The translations under genes and the position numbers were made by a program. Below the pieces are notes generated by a model. That model did not search any database. It saw only the letters and a list, made by a program, of their open reading frames with translations, and was not told the DNA's origin. A DNA stretch of 33,930 bases from Hypsibius dujardini (lineage: Eukaryota; Tardigrada; Eutardigrada; Parachela; Hypsibiidae), in assembly GCA_001579985.1 (NCBI GenBank), contig LRSR01006490.1, positions 1 through 33,930 on the forward strand, written 5' to 3'. The first letter of the stretch is position 1. Each line of letters starts with the position of its first letter. Shown here one piece after another: positions 10,111 to 20,437 of this stretch.

Positions 10111-10155
10111 AGAAGGAGAAGGAGAAGGAGGAGGAGGAGGAGGAGGAGGAGGAGG
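10111..10155 (+). repeat. (GGA)n trinucleotide microsatellite
   Basis: A run of AGAAGG units followed by about ten GGA triplets. Confidence 0.9.
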
Positions 10156-10711
10156 CTGGTCGAAATCTGGTGCACTTACTCCGCCGCTCTATACCCTCTC
10201 TCCACACCCAGCCGGTCAAAAGGGTGAACCTTTTTTGGCCTGTACCGTAGACAGACATGCGTGTATGCCTGGAGGGTGTGCTGCGTCATAATAACAAAAT
10301 CGAACAGGACGTGTTTCAGGATTACGTCTGTCAAAATGCGCAGTTTCGGCTGTCCCGGAATCCGCGACCGCGACCGAGTAATAAAATTGAAGCCTAAAAT
10401 ATTATAAGCTTCCATACAAAAAAACAGGTAGAACAGGAATGTGACGGTAGCTTGGGCCATCGGGCAACGATATTGACTGGCTCCTACGTTGGTAATACTT
10501 GTCGCCTGGGGGAATTTAGGAAAGAATCAATAGATCGGATAATTTCAATTTATTAAAGGCAACTCGGCGTTTTGTGTTGAAAATTCAATTTGGGTCGCTG
10601 AGCGTGTTAGCAAAAACAATATTTTCAGCTTCTAAAATGTTATTTCCACAGGAGTCATTTAGCTCTGCAAGCTTTTGCATTTTTTTTCAGAGTACATTAC
10701 GTGACGTCATC
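10156..10711. other. Intergenic stretch with one doubtful reverse frame
   Basis: A 94-codon reverse-strand frame (10176-10460) begins with a hydrophobic segment resembling a signal peptide. It has no family match and no convincing cleavage sites, so I do not call it a gene. The rest is AT-rich without recognised features. Confidence 0.35.
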
Positions 10712-10867
10712 AGGTCTTTTTATCCCATTTGGACACTTCATTAGACGAATTTTTGTCGGATTTATTCATTTTCGGACTTGTTGGATGCATACTCAAATTT
10801 TAAACATCTTGCGAAATTCGTCTAATAAAATTGTTTGAAAGAATGTCCAAATGGGAGAAAAGGACCT
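10712..10867. repeat. Foldback element with about 45-base inverted arms
   Basis: The left arm AGGTCTTTTTATCCCATTTG pairs with CAAATGGGAGAAAAGGACCT on the right. The pairing extends inward through ATTAGACGAATTT and AAATTCGTCTAAT with a small offset. Probably a MITE remnant. Confidence 0.6.
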
Positions 10868-11023
10868 TGTGCTTTTTTTTGAAAAAAGTAAAAGAAGCAA
10901 AAGTCTGCAAAATGACTATAATTTTGTAGAAAACAGTGAGTGAAAGTTGCGAACGTGTATTTTGTGTACCAAGTGGACAATGCGCCGTGTAGCAGTACAG
11001 TTACACTAACTTCAGACCGAAAC

Positions 11024-11579
11024 AATAGAGAGATTTCGCCCGTCAACATAAGAACTCGAATAGACATAAACATAAATTTTTGGCTATGCGCGCTACTATT
11101 TTTCGTATGGTATATGTAATAACTAGAGAGATTTCGCCCGTCATAAATATAACTTTTTGGCTATGCGCGCTACGATTTTCCGTATGGTATATGTAATTAA
11201 TAGCGAGATTTCGCCCGTCATAAACACAACTTTTTGGCTATGCGCGCTACCATTTTTCGTATGGTATTTGTAATAACTAGAGAGATTTCGCCCGTCATAA
11301 ACATAAATTTTTGGCTATGCGCGCTACTATTTTCCGTATGGTCTATGTAATAACTAGAGAGATTTCACCCGTCATAAACATAAATTTTTGGCTATGCGCG
11401 CTACTATTTTCCGTATGGTATAAGTAATAATTAGCGATATTTCGCCCGTCATAAACACAACGTTTTGGCTATGCGCGCTACCATTTTCCGTATGGTCTAT
11501 GTAATAACTAGAGAGATTTCGCCCGTCATAAATATAACGTTTTGGCTACGCGCGCTACCATTTTCCGTATGCTGCGTTA
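11024..11579 (+). repeat. 77-base satellite array, about seven units
   Basis: The landmark ATTTCGCCCGTC (once ATTTCACCCGTC) recurs at 11033, 11131, 11208, 11285, 11362, 11439 and 11516. The spacing is exactly 77 after a first unit enlarged by 21 bases. Each unit also holds TTTTGGCTATGCGCGCTAC and CGTATGGT. The last unit decays near 11575. No protein frame is conserved across units. Confidence 0.95.
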
Positions 11580-12360
11580 ATTTCCCGTATACAACTTGCA
11601 CAGATTTCCCATTTTACGCAAGTTATATTACGAGCTCGGCATTATGGAATCTTTTAATTCTTTTGAGCTGTTTTTGAGTAATTTTGACTCCTACAAGTTG
11701 CCAATTTTAATTTAAAAAAAAAACATTGGATCCGGGTGTATCTTTTCGCTTAATTGGAAGGAGTTTAGGTGAACATCAAACATCATCGAAGCGACAAAGT
11801 TGTCCTTTTGGTTTGAAAAAATCAATCAATCAACGCTGAGCTCAATGCGTTATTTCTATTCGGTGTTTTGGCTCCTCCCCGCACATGCTGCACCGTAACC
11901 GTCATCGGAAATGTTTTCCAAAGAAACAAAATTGTCAGAAAAAGCTAAAAAGACTAAGAAAACGATGAAAAAAGTGGTTTTAATTGGTGTGGGACGTGTA
12001 TGCTACGTTGTTTGGTCACGTCAATTTGCGAAAAGAGAAATTTCTTACACATAGGAAACATATATAATGTATGTCTTATGTTGTGTTAGACTGAGACATG
12101 TCGGTTTGCGAAACTTCTCTAAATACGTGGTCCGAAGCTTCGCGTCAAAGTATGCATTTATGGCTTCGTGGCAGTAAAGAACTCGCATGTTGCGCAGATT
12201 CCGACAGGTTCTACTCTTAATATGTCAGCAATGAACGCAATTGAGAAGGAAATGACGTACCACTCTGGACGGCGAATTTCTTTATGTCTGTTTGCTGTTA
12301 CCGATACACCGTTGCCTGGTCTCTTCGATTCCGTCGAGAAAATCGGCAATCGGAAAAAAG
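11580..12360. other. Intergenic stretch, nothing recognised
   Basis: AT-rich sequence with no coding frame of interest and no clear repeat. It separates the 77-base satellite from the TTGAA array. Confidence 0.4.
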
Positions 12361-12582
12361 TTGAATTGAATTGAATTTCCTTGAATTGAATTGAATATCT
12401 TTGAATTGAATTGAATTGAATTGAATTTCCTTGAATTGAATATCTTTGAATTGAATTGAACCGAATTGAATTGAATTAAATTTCCTTGAATTGAATTGAA
12501 TATCTTTGAATTGAATTGAACGGAATTGAATTTCCTTGAATTGAACGGAATTGAATTTCCTTGACTTGAATTGAATTTCCTT
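12361..12582 (+). repeat. (TTGAA)n pentanucleotide satellite with higher-order structure
   Basis: TTGAA repeats punctuated by TTTCC and TATCTT spacers, giving a loose higher-order period. The open reverse frame of Ile-Gln-Phe-Lys type residues is a shadow of the repeat. Confidence 0.9.
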
Positions 12583-12639
12583 GTGAGAAGAAGCGGCTAA
12601 AACGACGCGGCGAACCTCGCCGAGGCACGCACTAAAACA

Positions 12640-12700
12640 TGTGCTGTGCTGGTGTGCTGTGCTGGTGTGCTGTGCTGGTGTGCTGTGTGCTTGTGCTGGT
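12640..12700 (+). repeat. TGTGCTGG-type tandem repeat, partner of the 13597-13770 array
   Basis: A flank ACTAAAACATGTGCTGTGCT followed by about four GTGCTGTGCTG units. The same flank occurs as reverse complement (AGCACATGTTTTAGT) at both ends of the array at 13597-13770, so the two are inverted copies of one repeat family. Confidence 0.75.
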
Positions 12701-12875
12701 TGTACAGCAGAGTTCACCCATTTTTTCTATCGGGCTCCCATTGGACCCATTTTTTCCCATTTCCCGATAATGGGAATGGATTTATCGGGATGGAATGGGA
12801 ATGGATGGGAATTTTTGGAAATGGGTGGAAATGGTCATTTACGATTTTTTGGGGTGTATAACAAACGTGTCAGTA

Positions 12876-12985
12876 TGGCAGTGGCACTATGGCAGTGGCA
12901 CTATGACAGTGGCACTATGACAGTGGCACTATGACAGTGGCACTATGACAGTGGCACTATGACAGTGGCACTATGGCAGTGGTAG
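12876..12985 (+). repeat. 14-base tandem repeat (CAGTGGCACTATGA)
   Basis: About eight near-perfect copies of a 14-base unit, varying only at GGCAGTGG versus GACAGTGG. Confidence 0.9.
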
Positions 12986-13278
12986 TGGTACTACCGCGTG
13001 GAAACTTACTTTTGAGGCTGCTGTAGCGACGCGATTCTAAGGCGTAACGCAAACCGCGTTTTCCATATATGTGGCCCGAGGTATGCGTACAAAACCACCT
13101 ACCCACTGAAATGCGCCTTAGTCTTCAATCAAACAACTTACTAACGAATCACATGCTTAGTGATCTTCACAAATTTTTAATCAAGAGATCAATCAACCAA
13201 AGGCCCACATGCTAATAGATCTACACGAATTTTCAATCAAGAGATCAATCAACCGAAAATATTACTATTACTATAATA
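12986..13278. other. Intergenic stretch with a short duplicated block
   Basis: A segment ending TTTTTAATCAAGAGATCAAT and its close copy (TTTTCAATCAAGAGATCAAT) lie about 60 bases apart near 13170-13250. Nothing coding was seen. Confidence 0.4.
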
Positions 13279-13401
13279 CACACGTGGCTGTAACCGTGCG
13301 CTGACCGAATTAAGCCATTACACTCGTTCGACGCATCGCTGTTATGCAGCCCCCGAGTTGAAGTGCTTAATTCGGTCAGCGCACGGTTACAGCCACGTGT
13401 G
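13279..13401. mobile_element. Palindromic MITE-like element, family B, copy 3 (inverted, variant arms)
   Basis: The arms begin CACACGTGGCTGTAACCGTG and pair without mismatch over about 37 bases. TA flanks both ends (13277-13278, 13402-13403). Relative to copies 1, 2 and 4 the core is in the opposite orientation. Both arms carry TGTAACCG in place of AAAAACCTT, so the two arms have changed together. Confidence 0.85.
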
Positions 13402-13596
13402 TAGATCTTTCATAGTAGTCAACCTAGAAATAGTCGCATTTTCTGCTCCTGTAAATTCCTACATGCTCCGCTCCTATTCCGCTCCTATTGGGGCTCAGCC
13501 GTAGGAATTGACAACCCTAGAATTAACAACCCTAATGTGAAGTCACATCCCACTCAAGACATTGGGCGCTTTCCCTCCTGGAATGACAAGCACAGC

Positions 13597-13770
13597 ACAT
13601 GTTTTAGTACGTTCCCAGCACACCCGCACAGCACACCCGCACAGTACACGCGCACAGTACACGCGCACAGTACACGCGCACAGTACACGCGCACAGCACA
13701 CCTGCACAGCACACCCGCACAGCACACGCGCACAGTACACCAGCACAGCACATGTTTTAGTACGTGCCCC
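13597..13770 (+). repeat. GCACACCCGCACAGTACACGC tandem array
   Basis: Roughly ten-base units (CGCACAGTACA, CGCACAGCACA) between two copies of AGCACATGTTTTAGTACGT. It is the inverted counterpart of the array at 12640-12700. Confidence 0.85.
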
Positions 13771-14084
13771 TCGCCGATGCCGCGCGATCATGTTTGAAAA
13801 GTTGCCTGTCGCTTTGTTTCGGGTGTGTTTCTGACGAAACATCTCACGAATGATTCCCCGCGGCATTGGCGGGTTTGTTTTGAATAGCACGCATGGCTGC
13901 GTGAGTTATTTAGTGAATATACGCAATACGTGATGAAGAATTTTGGCCATAAAGCGAATTACAATTCGTTTCTGTTATTCTTATCTCTCTTTCAAGTTTC
14001 GCGTCGACTTTACGTAATTTCCCACACAGTAATCAACAGTGCCTTTAATTGAAAAATCAGTTCGAATTTCGTGTCGGCTTTCGA

Positions 14085-14421
14085 ATGTTCGATTTTCTTG
14101 GATCCAACGACGGGTTTTTGGCGAACAGCTCCCACCAGCTCGTCCCGTTATGTAACTGGCCGAATTTCAGTCAGGCTTTTCCGTTAAAGAATGTGCCAAA
14201 TAATTACGTGGAGGTGCTGGGATATCCGAGTCTACTGACGATTTCTACCGTGATCAACTCTTTGCTGATCGCTAGAATCCTTTCCAGTCGAATCAACACC
14301 GCCGTCGATGTGCAATTATTTTGCATAGCAGTCGCCGATATTTTTGTGATGTGAGTGTACCGCGATGACGTTGACTTGTAATTACACGCTTGTGACTCGA
14401 CTCCCTGCCTGCCTGCCTGTG

Positions 14422-14477
<56 letters not shown>

Positions 14478-15034
14478 CCATGGCTCGGCTGCCTGAGTTG
14501 ATTCCTTATCGTCTCATTCGTCCGTTCCAGATGGCTTGCTCTGTATGATTACTTACCGGAAATCAATACAAAATACCTGGATGATCCTCCACATGCCCTG
14601 AACCACAGGAGGTTTCGGGGAATAGGAAGATGGTGGCAGGACACCACTGCCAATTTCGCAGATTGGTAAGCCATATCACTGTGCATTTGTGCGTTAGGGC
14701 CGCATTATCCGGGCTGTTTGTCAGTTATTCTTCCAATTTAAGGGCGCGGTCAGAAGGAGTAAATGATAAACGTGCTTTTGTATTTTTTAGGACTGTAATT
14801 GCGTTTTCGCTGAACAGGGTTCTGGCCTTCGTGAAACCGAAATGGCTGCATTTTCAGCTGTCCGTTCGCCAGGGCGTTTGTCTGGAAGTTTGCATACTGA
14901 CATTATGCGCCATATTTTCTTTGGAGCGACTTGTGTTCTGGAATCATCTGTTGTTAGTGTACGACGATGGACAGGGAACGCTGCTTGCACTTCGACAATG
15001 GGAAATGGTTCAGGATTTAGCCGAGGCGAGTTAT

Positions 15035-15068
<34 letters not shown>

Positions 15069-15069
15069 A

Positions 15070-15105
<36 letters not shown>

Positions 15106-15630
15106 AGCAGACAGACAGACAGACGGACAGACAGATAAACTTGTGCTGTCTAAGAAGCATCAAAATTTCATCTGTTCCTTCGGGTTTTATAGGTCGTAAT
15201 GTTCACCGCTAAATGGATGTTCCTCGTAATTTCCAATATTGTCCTGGCATGCTATCTTGTCAGCCGCCCTAGAATTTCAAATTTCGAAAAGCTGCATGGG
15301 GATTTGCGGGTCCTCGCCTCAGTGGCCGTTCTGTTTTCAGTTCTCTATAGCATCTCACAATTGCCGAATTTTGTTTACAAAGTCTTGGTGATGATTAGCC
15401 GACCGCCATACTGCGTCTACAACCTTCACGAACGCGTTAGGAGCAACGCTCGTCCTTTTGTTCATATGGCGCTTCTCACCAATTATTCCATCAATTTCGC
15501 CGTTTTCTGTTTGGTATGGGCGCACAATCGGCATCAGCTGCAGTCCCTGTTCGGGTCTTCATCCGCTGGACTGGCGCGGTCCACACCGGTTTCGCAAAAG
15601 TCTGCTTGCGCTGGTGCTGATCAAGCCTAG
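14085..15630 (+). CDS. Rhodopsin-like GPCR, array member 1 (FMRFamide-receptor-like)
   Basis: Four exons, 14085-14350, 14531-14665, 14791-15025 and 15193-15630, join to 357 residues. The N-terminus has glycosylation sites NSS and NFS and a conserved CNWP motif. TM1 starts at VLGYPSLLTI and TM2 has AVADIFVIWLAL. Extracellular loop 1 carries RWWQDT, shared with the paralogs. TM3 has FSLNRVLAFVKP in place of the usual DRY region. TM5 follows the last intron. TM6-TM7 have LPNFVYKV, SRPPYC and NYSINFAVFC, where NPxxY has become NFxxF. Such receptors bind neuropeptides and signal through G proteins; the ligand cannot be told. The third intron appears to use a GC donor (15026) with an AG acceptor (15192), as the paralogs have GT at the same place. 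A TM1 intron present in member 3 is absent here. Confidence 0.85.
14404..14480 (+). repeat. (TGCC)n microsatellite in GPCR member 1 intron 1
   Basis: About eighteen TGCC tetramers with one interruption, in intron 14351-14530. Confidence 0.9.
15037..15137 (+). repeat. (GACA)n microsatellite in GPCR member 1 intron 3
   Basis: CAGA/GACA tetramers starting about 11 bases after the GC donor. Same motif and strand as the array in the TRIM9 intron at 3791. Confidence 0.9.
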
Positions 15631-15882
15631 ACCACGTTATATTTCTTTTGATTTTGTCTGCTTTTTCCACGAGCCATGCCCGATTTATTTGCATACCAGT
15701 ATTATTTTCCTAAGAAAGAAGTATTCCTAAATAATCGAACTGCGGGGCAATCGAGATGCGAGATTGACCCCTGCTTCTGGTTTCCGACATGAGACATTAA
15801 TTTGTTTTAATTCTGTTGTGTGCACATGAACGATACGTATTTATTTTCATATCAGAAATTAATTTTCGAAAACAAATTATTA

Positions 15883-15888
15883 AATAAA
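15883..15888 (+). terminator. Candidate polyadenylation signal of GPCR member 1
   Basis: AATAAA 253 bases after the stop codon in an A/T-rich context. Confidence 0.4.
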
Positions 15889-16515
15889 AAAACAAACATG
15901 AAATTGAGACATCAGATCCATGACAGTGGACGATACGTAGGAGCAAATACGTATATAGTACAGTGAGAGTCCTGACAAGGGAATTCCACCACTCTCGAAG
16001 GTGAAATCTTGCACATCTGTTAATTTTTTAGTGTGTGTCCACATTCTGTGATGCTGCTTCCATCGAGAAAAAAAAATAAAAACGTGTGGAAACAATTTTC
16101 TAAAAATACCACGTGGTACCACGTACCCCGTGGTACTCCCGAGTTAAACTTATAAAAATATTACTACAAATATACTACGAAAAAAATACTGCCACAAAAA
16201 TACTACGACAAAAATTCTACGACAAAAATACTACGACAAAAATTCTACGACAAAATATTACTACAAAATTACTATTAAAAAATACCTCTACAAAAATACT
16301 TCTACAAAAATACTTCTACTACTGACAGCCGAAGCATCTTTGTCGCCATTTTCACTCCGGATTAGCAACAACAGAATTCTCTCTTTGGTCTGCTAGACTC
16401 GTCTCTGAGTTTCAATATTCTTCATTACCGCTGGGCTGACAATCAACTCATCAATGCAGGACCATGTCCGATAGGTTGGCAGGAAACAGAACGGCCTAGT
16501 GCGGATGAGCGCTCA
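15889..16515. other. Intergenic stretch with ACTACGACAAAAATTCT repeats
   Basis: From 16155 to 16322 it holds a degenerate tandem of AAAATACTACGAC and AAAATTCTACGAC units. Just before it, near 16108-16135, is a palindrome-like cluster of CACGTGGTACCACGT. No coding exon was recognised. Confidence 0.6.
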
Positions 16516-17407
16516 TGCCACTGGCCGAGGAATGAATATTCCGTTTCGTCCGTGGAAACTAATCCCGCCGTTTATGTGGAAAGAATCTTCTGTGCATCTG
16601 CACGATTGGAAATATTTTAAGCGTCGCCGTATTGGCCATGCAAAAACGAAAGAGTTCCGTTAGGGTGTATCTAATTTGTCTCTCTGTGTCGGACCTTTGT
16701 GTCTTGTGAGTAAATAAATCGAAATGCCATGACCACATGTTTTTCTGCATCTATCTACGAGAATTATTGTTATTTTATTACTGATGTCTTACAATTTGAT
16801 TTTATTGTAATTATTTTACATGTATTGGTGAAGACGCAATGTAGCTCTTCGTTAATGTATTACGCGTTACTTTGTTTCAGATGGCTTTCACTCTACACAT
16901 ATACCCCCCCCCCGAGTGTGTGGTGACTGTTTAGACCACGAGACCAATTACCGCAACACGCTCCGGTTTCGAGGAATCGGAATGTGGTGGCAGGAAACTT
17001 GCATTCGGTTCTCTGACTGGTAAGATAATATGATAATGATAATGACAAGAGCCTCCTGTTAAACTTCCCTTCTCCCTTCTTTCCTGTTTATCTATCAAAA
17101 ATCACGTTTCATCCTGCAGGACTTTGATCGTTTTCTCGCTTGAGAGGATGCTAGCCTTGGTCAAGCCCAAGTGGTGGCGCTTCGAATCAACGATCCGTCA
17201 GGCGCTTTCCGCACTGTCCGCCGTTTTCACGCTGGAGAACCTGGTTCAAGGGTACTACGCGCAGGCACATGATAGCACCCTGAGCCAAATTTTGAGTCCG
17301 CCGTTGCTCCGTTGGAGTGCTATCCAGAATCAGGCCGAAGTGAGTTCCAACTGTTGGAGGACTTTAAAACACTTCTGGGTCTCTTTAGAACTTATTCAAA
17401 CAGGAGA

Positions 17408-17430
17408 ACCCATTTCAGGGGGGGGGGGTA
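17408..17430 (+). repeat. Poly-G tract in GPCR member 2 intron
   Basis: About nine consecutive G residues following CATTTCA. Together with C tracts at 16904 and 18340 it marks places where sequencing length errors are likely. Confidence 0.7.
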
Positions 17431-17919
17431 AAGGTTTTATTCCTTGTGGTGTTGCAAACGCGAAAGAGGAACACGGTCGTGGAAGACCGCCAAAACCAAA
17501 AGGAAAAAAATTTGTGAAAACGATTTGCTGCCGAGAAAGAACTGATATCTCTAAAGGTGGCAGACATTGCTTTATATACTTCCAAAAATAAAAAGAGGTA
17601 TGGAAAGTAAAGCTAGTGAGGGAGAGGCAGTTATGTGCCCAATCCGATCGCTGGGTTAATCAGTCGGAAAGGGTTACTGGGATAAAACCAAGCGGGCGAG
17701 TTGGGAGAAATTGTCGATTGGGCTAACCAGATGAGAGAGGGTGACTTGCCGCTGGGCAAACTTGTCGTGTGGGCTATCTTGAGGGAGCTCGCCAAAGCCA
17801 GCCGACCAGAGAAAGTCCGCCGTGTTATTACCAGATTTATGAGATAAATCAGTAAGAATTGGGTATATGGGGCCAAGCAGTGTCCATGGGGCCCTACGGG
17901 CTGCGAGTCTCATGGTTTC

Positions 17920-18240
17920 TTGGTACGATAGTACGAAGGGTTCAATGGTACGATGATCAGATAGTACGAAAGGTCCGGTGGTACGAAAGGTTCAGCGGTA
18001 CGATGACTCGATGGTACAAAGGCTACGATGGTCCGATATTACGAAGGTTCCGGTGGTACCAGGGGTTCAGCGGTACGATGGTTCGATGGTACAGAGGCTA
18101 CGATGGTCCGATATTACGAAGGCTCCTGTGGTACCAGGGGTTCAGCGGTACGATGGTTCGATGGTTCAAAGGCTACGATGGTTTGATGGTCCGATCGCAT
18201 GAAGGGTCCGGTCGTACGAAGGGTTCGATAGGAGGTAGGA
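17920..18240 (+). repeat. 75-base minisatellite in the long GPCR member 2 intron
   Basis: Units begin GGTACGATGGTTCGATGGTA and end CCAGGGGTTCAGC; the last full ones start near 17997, 18072 and 18147. Because 75 is a multiple of three, one frame stays open across it, but there is no start context or family signal and it lies between two good GPCR exons. Confidence 0.85.
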
Positions 18241-18720
18241 TGCTTTTGGTAACAGGCTGGGTTCAGTGTTACCAATGGTTAGTGAACGAAGCATTCGACG
18301 AACCAAAAGCTCGGTTACGTACATCTGATCAATCGAGCCCCCCCCCCTCAATTGATATTCATAGCTAACAAAACGGGAATCAGGAATTCACGGTATTCAA
18401 TTTTCAGATTTATAGTTTACGGTGTTCAGGGGGCCAAGAAAAGGCTGTTGCTTACAAGGGCAGAAATAGAGGTTTTAAATACTAAATTTGCTTGTTTGAC
18501 CTCTGGCTATGGTTGAAATTATTTATCGATGCTTATCGATACACTGTAGTATGCTTAAAAAAAAAGGTTTTTTTCATTGATGCTTGTAAACGCATTCGAA
18601 CCATCGTACCATTCGAACGATTGTACCCCCAGCGGGAAAATGAAACTAAGACCTTATAGCATTTCAGACTCTTTTAAGCTTGGCACTATCTATTGGATTA
18701 ACGATTTGGCTCTCCCGTAG
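18240..18720. other. Remainder of GPCR member 2 intron 17340-18720
   Basis: Contains a C9 tract near 18340 and A-rich sequence, ending in the acceptor TCTCCCGTAG. No exon was recognised. Confidence 0.5.
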
Positions 18721-19152
18721 GTTGCGATAATGTTTGCTAAATGGACTATTCTCGTTGTGATCAACGTCATCCTGATCCGGACTTTTCTACGCATCAGGAA
18801 GGACCCCATGAATGACGTGAAGAAGGTTCGCAGAAAACGGACCATCATAACGGTTCTGCTGTTGTGCGTCGCAGTGTACGTCGTGACTTACTTGCCGACT
18901 GTGGTGTATAAAATTCTGGAAATTGCCAGCCGACCGCCGTACTGTACCTTCAATTTCACTACTCGCGACAAAGAACGCGGACAGCCTTTCGTTTTTATGG
19001 CTGTGCTGACCAACTATTTCCTCAACTTCCTGCTCTACTACCTGGCCTGGCCGAAGTTTCGGAGTAAGCTGCGCACGCTCCTCGCGAAAGTATTCTGCTG
19101 CCATCAGCGCGGCACGCCGACAACGCCCCGCACCTTGGTCAGAAGTGCTTCC

Positions 19153-19450
19153 GGTGGTACGACCAGTGCTACGACCAGTGCTACAACCCGTGGTACGACC
19201 GGTGGTACGACCGGTGCTACGACCGGTGCTACGATCGGTGGTACGACCAGTGGTACGACGAGTGGTACGACCGGTGGTACGACCGGTGGTACGGCTAGTG
19301 GTACGACCGGTGGTACGACCGGTGGTACGACTAGTGGTACGACCGGTGGTACGACCGGTGGTACGACCAGTGGTACGACCGGTGGTACAATCAGTGGTAT
19401 GACCGGTGGTACGATCAGTGGTACGACCGGTGGTACGATCGGTGGTACAA
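19153..19450 (+). repeat. 12-base coding minisatellite (GGTGGTACGACC) in GPCR member 2 tail
   Basis: About 24 in-frame copies of a 12-base unit encode Gly-Gly-Thr-Thr with Ser, Ala and Ile variants. The period is a multiple of three, so copy-number change would not shift the frame. The repeat forms most of the predicted cytosolic tail. Confidence 0.9.
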
Positions 19451-19494
19451 CAGTCATTTGTAATCACGTACCATTTCAGCGGCGGGAAAAATAG

Positions 19495-20437
19495 TGCTTT
19501 GCTCGATAGCTGCTCTGTCAGGTCCCGCGTTGCCAGGGGTTGTAATTTCCAGTCAAGATAGTGGACAGGAAATCGTGGTGGCAAGCGGATGTGGAGATTG
19601 AGGTAATGACAAACGTGACAGGACGTTACGGCCTATAGGCAGGTGACCCGCGGACCAACCGTTTTGTATATTATTTTGCATTGGCGCAACAACATGTCGT
19701 TCACTGCATATGCATTCACTGTTTACTGTTTACTGTAGTTGCAATTGTTCTGTATGGGTATTTTACTTCGCCTCATTTTAGAATAATCAATCACAAGCAG
19801 TTATGTACAATTATTGCATATACTAGTACAGTAATTGTCTACTTTAGATATATATCTTTTTTGGATGCACGTAACGTACGCCATTCGTAGTGGACATTAC
19901 CTTGCACTAACAAGTGAACAACAACAAGTGAAGAAGTGAAGTGAAGAAGTCAAGAAATCAAACGGTACCTATGTTGCTCCTGCTCGGACTGAGAAACTGT
20001 ACTAATACGAATGCGAAAGACAAATTATGAACTGGTGGTACAAGTTTTTCATCGTTATATGTTACTAATAATAGTAGTAGTAGTAAACACGTGGCCAAAA
20101 TTTTGCGTGGCAGACTTTAAGCCAAAAAGGAGTGATCCGAGTTCGAGCCGAATTAAGTCACTGCGCGCACGCGCTCTTGACCACAGCTGACCATGCAGCC
20201 TTTACTCAATTGATCGATTGATCAAATATTTATTTTGGCAGAATTTAGAGCAGTTTGCTTAATCTAATTTTTCGGCTTGGCCGGGCATCAAATCAAAGAT
20301 TCAGGAGAAAGCAGTGGCAAGTTCTAGTCAAGAGTGGCTCAAACTCAGACCACTCTGATGGCTCGAACTCTGCCACCCACAATTGTGGCCATGTATGGAG
20401 TAGTAGCAAAAATGTGTAGATAAACACGCAGTGACAG
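19495..20437. other. Intergenic stretch between GPCR members 2 and 3
   Basis: No coding exon was recognised. Around 20090-20170 there are fragments resembling family B arms (ACACGTGGCCAAAATTTTGC and GCCGAATTAAG), too decayed to call. Confidence 0.45.

Larger units (their letters stand above)
16516..19494 (+). pseudogene. Rhodopsin-like GPCR, array member 2, with two frame breaks
   Basis: Homologous to members 1 and 3 along its whole length. An N-terminal remnant (16516-16581, CHWPRNEYSV) has no in-frame ATG. It runs without the expected TM1 start into sequence encoding CTIGNILSVAVLAM in another frame (about 16584-16705). The next exon, 16881-17019, holds a C10 run; the frame before it ends in a stop, and one base fewer would restore the shared RFRGIGMWWQET stretch. 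Exons 17120-17339 (FSLERMLALVKP) and 18721-19494 (TM5-TM7, LPTVVYKI, NYFLNFLLYY) are intact with standard splice sites. The last exon ends in a long Gly/Thr/Ser tail from a 12-base repeat. Either a young pseudogene or assembly errors at the C tract and exon 1. Confidence 0.7.

Noticed and set aside
10176-10460. Reverse frame with a signal-peptide-like start, considered as a second neuropeptide
   Set aside because: There are no repeated peptides, amidation sites or family motif, and no support beyond the hydrophobic start.
17859-18368. 169-codon plus-strand frame rich in WY and RWY repeats
   Set aside because: It follows a 75-base repeat whose period is a multiple of three, and it lies inside an intron between two good GPCR exons.
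18787-19584. 265-codon reverse frame of Arg-Thr-Thr repeats
   Set aside because: It is the antisense shadow of the Gly/Thr repeat and TM exons of GPCR member 2.
20090-20170. A fifth copy of family B
   Set aside because: Only short arm fragments match, the right arm is missing and there is no clear TA boundary.
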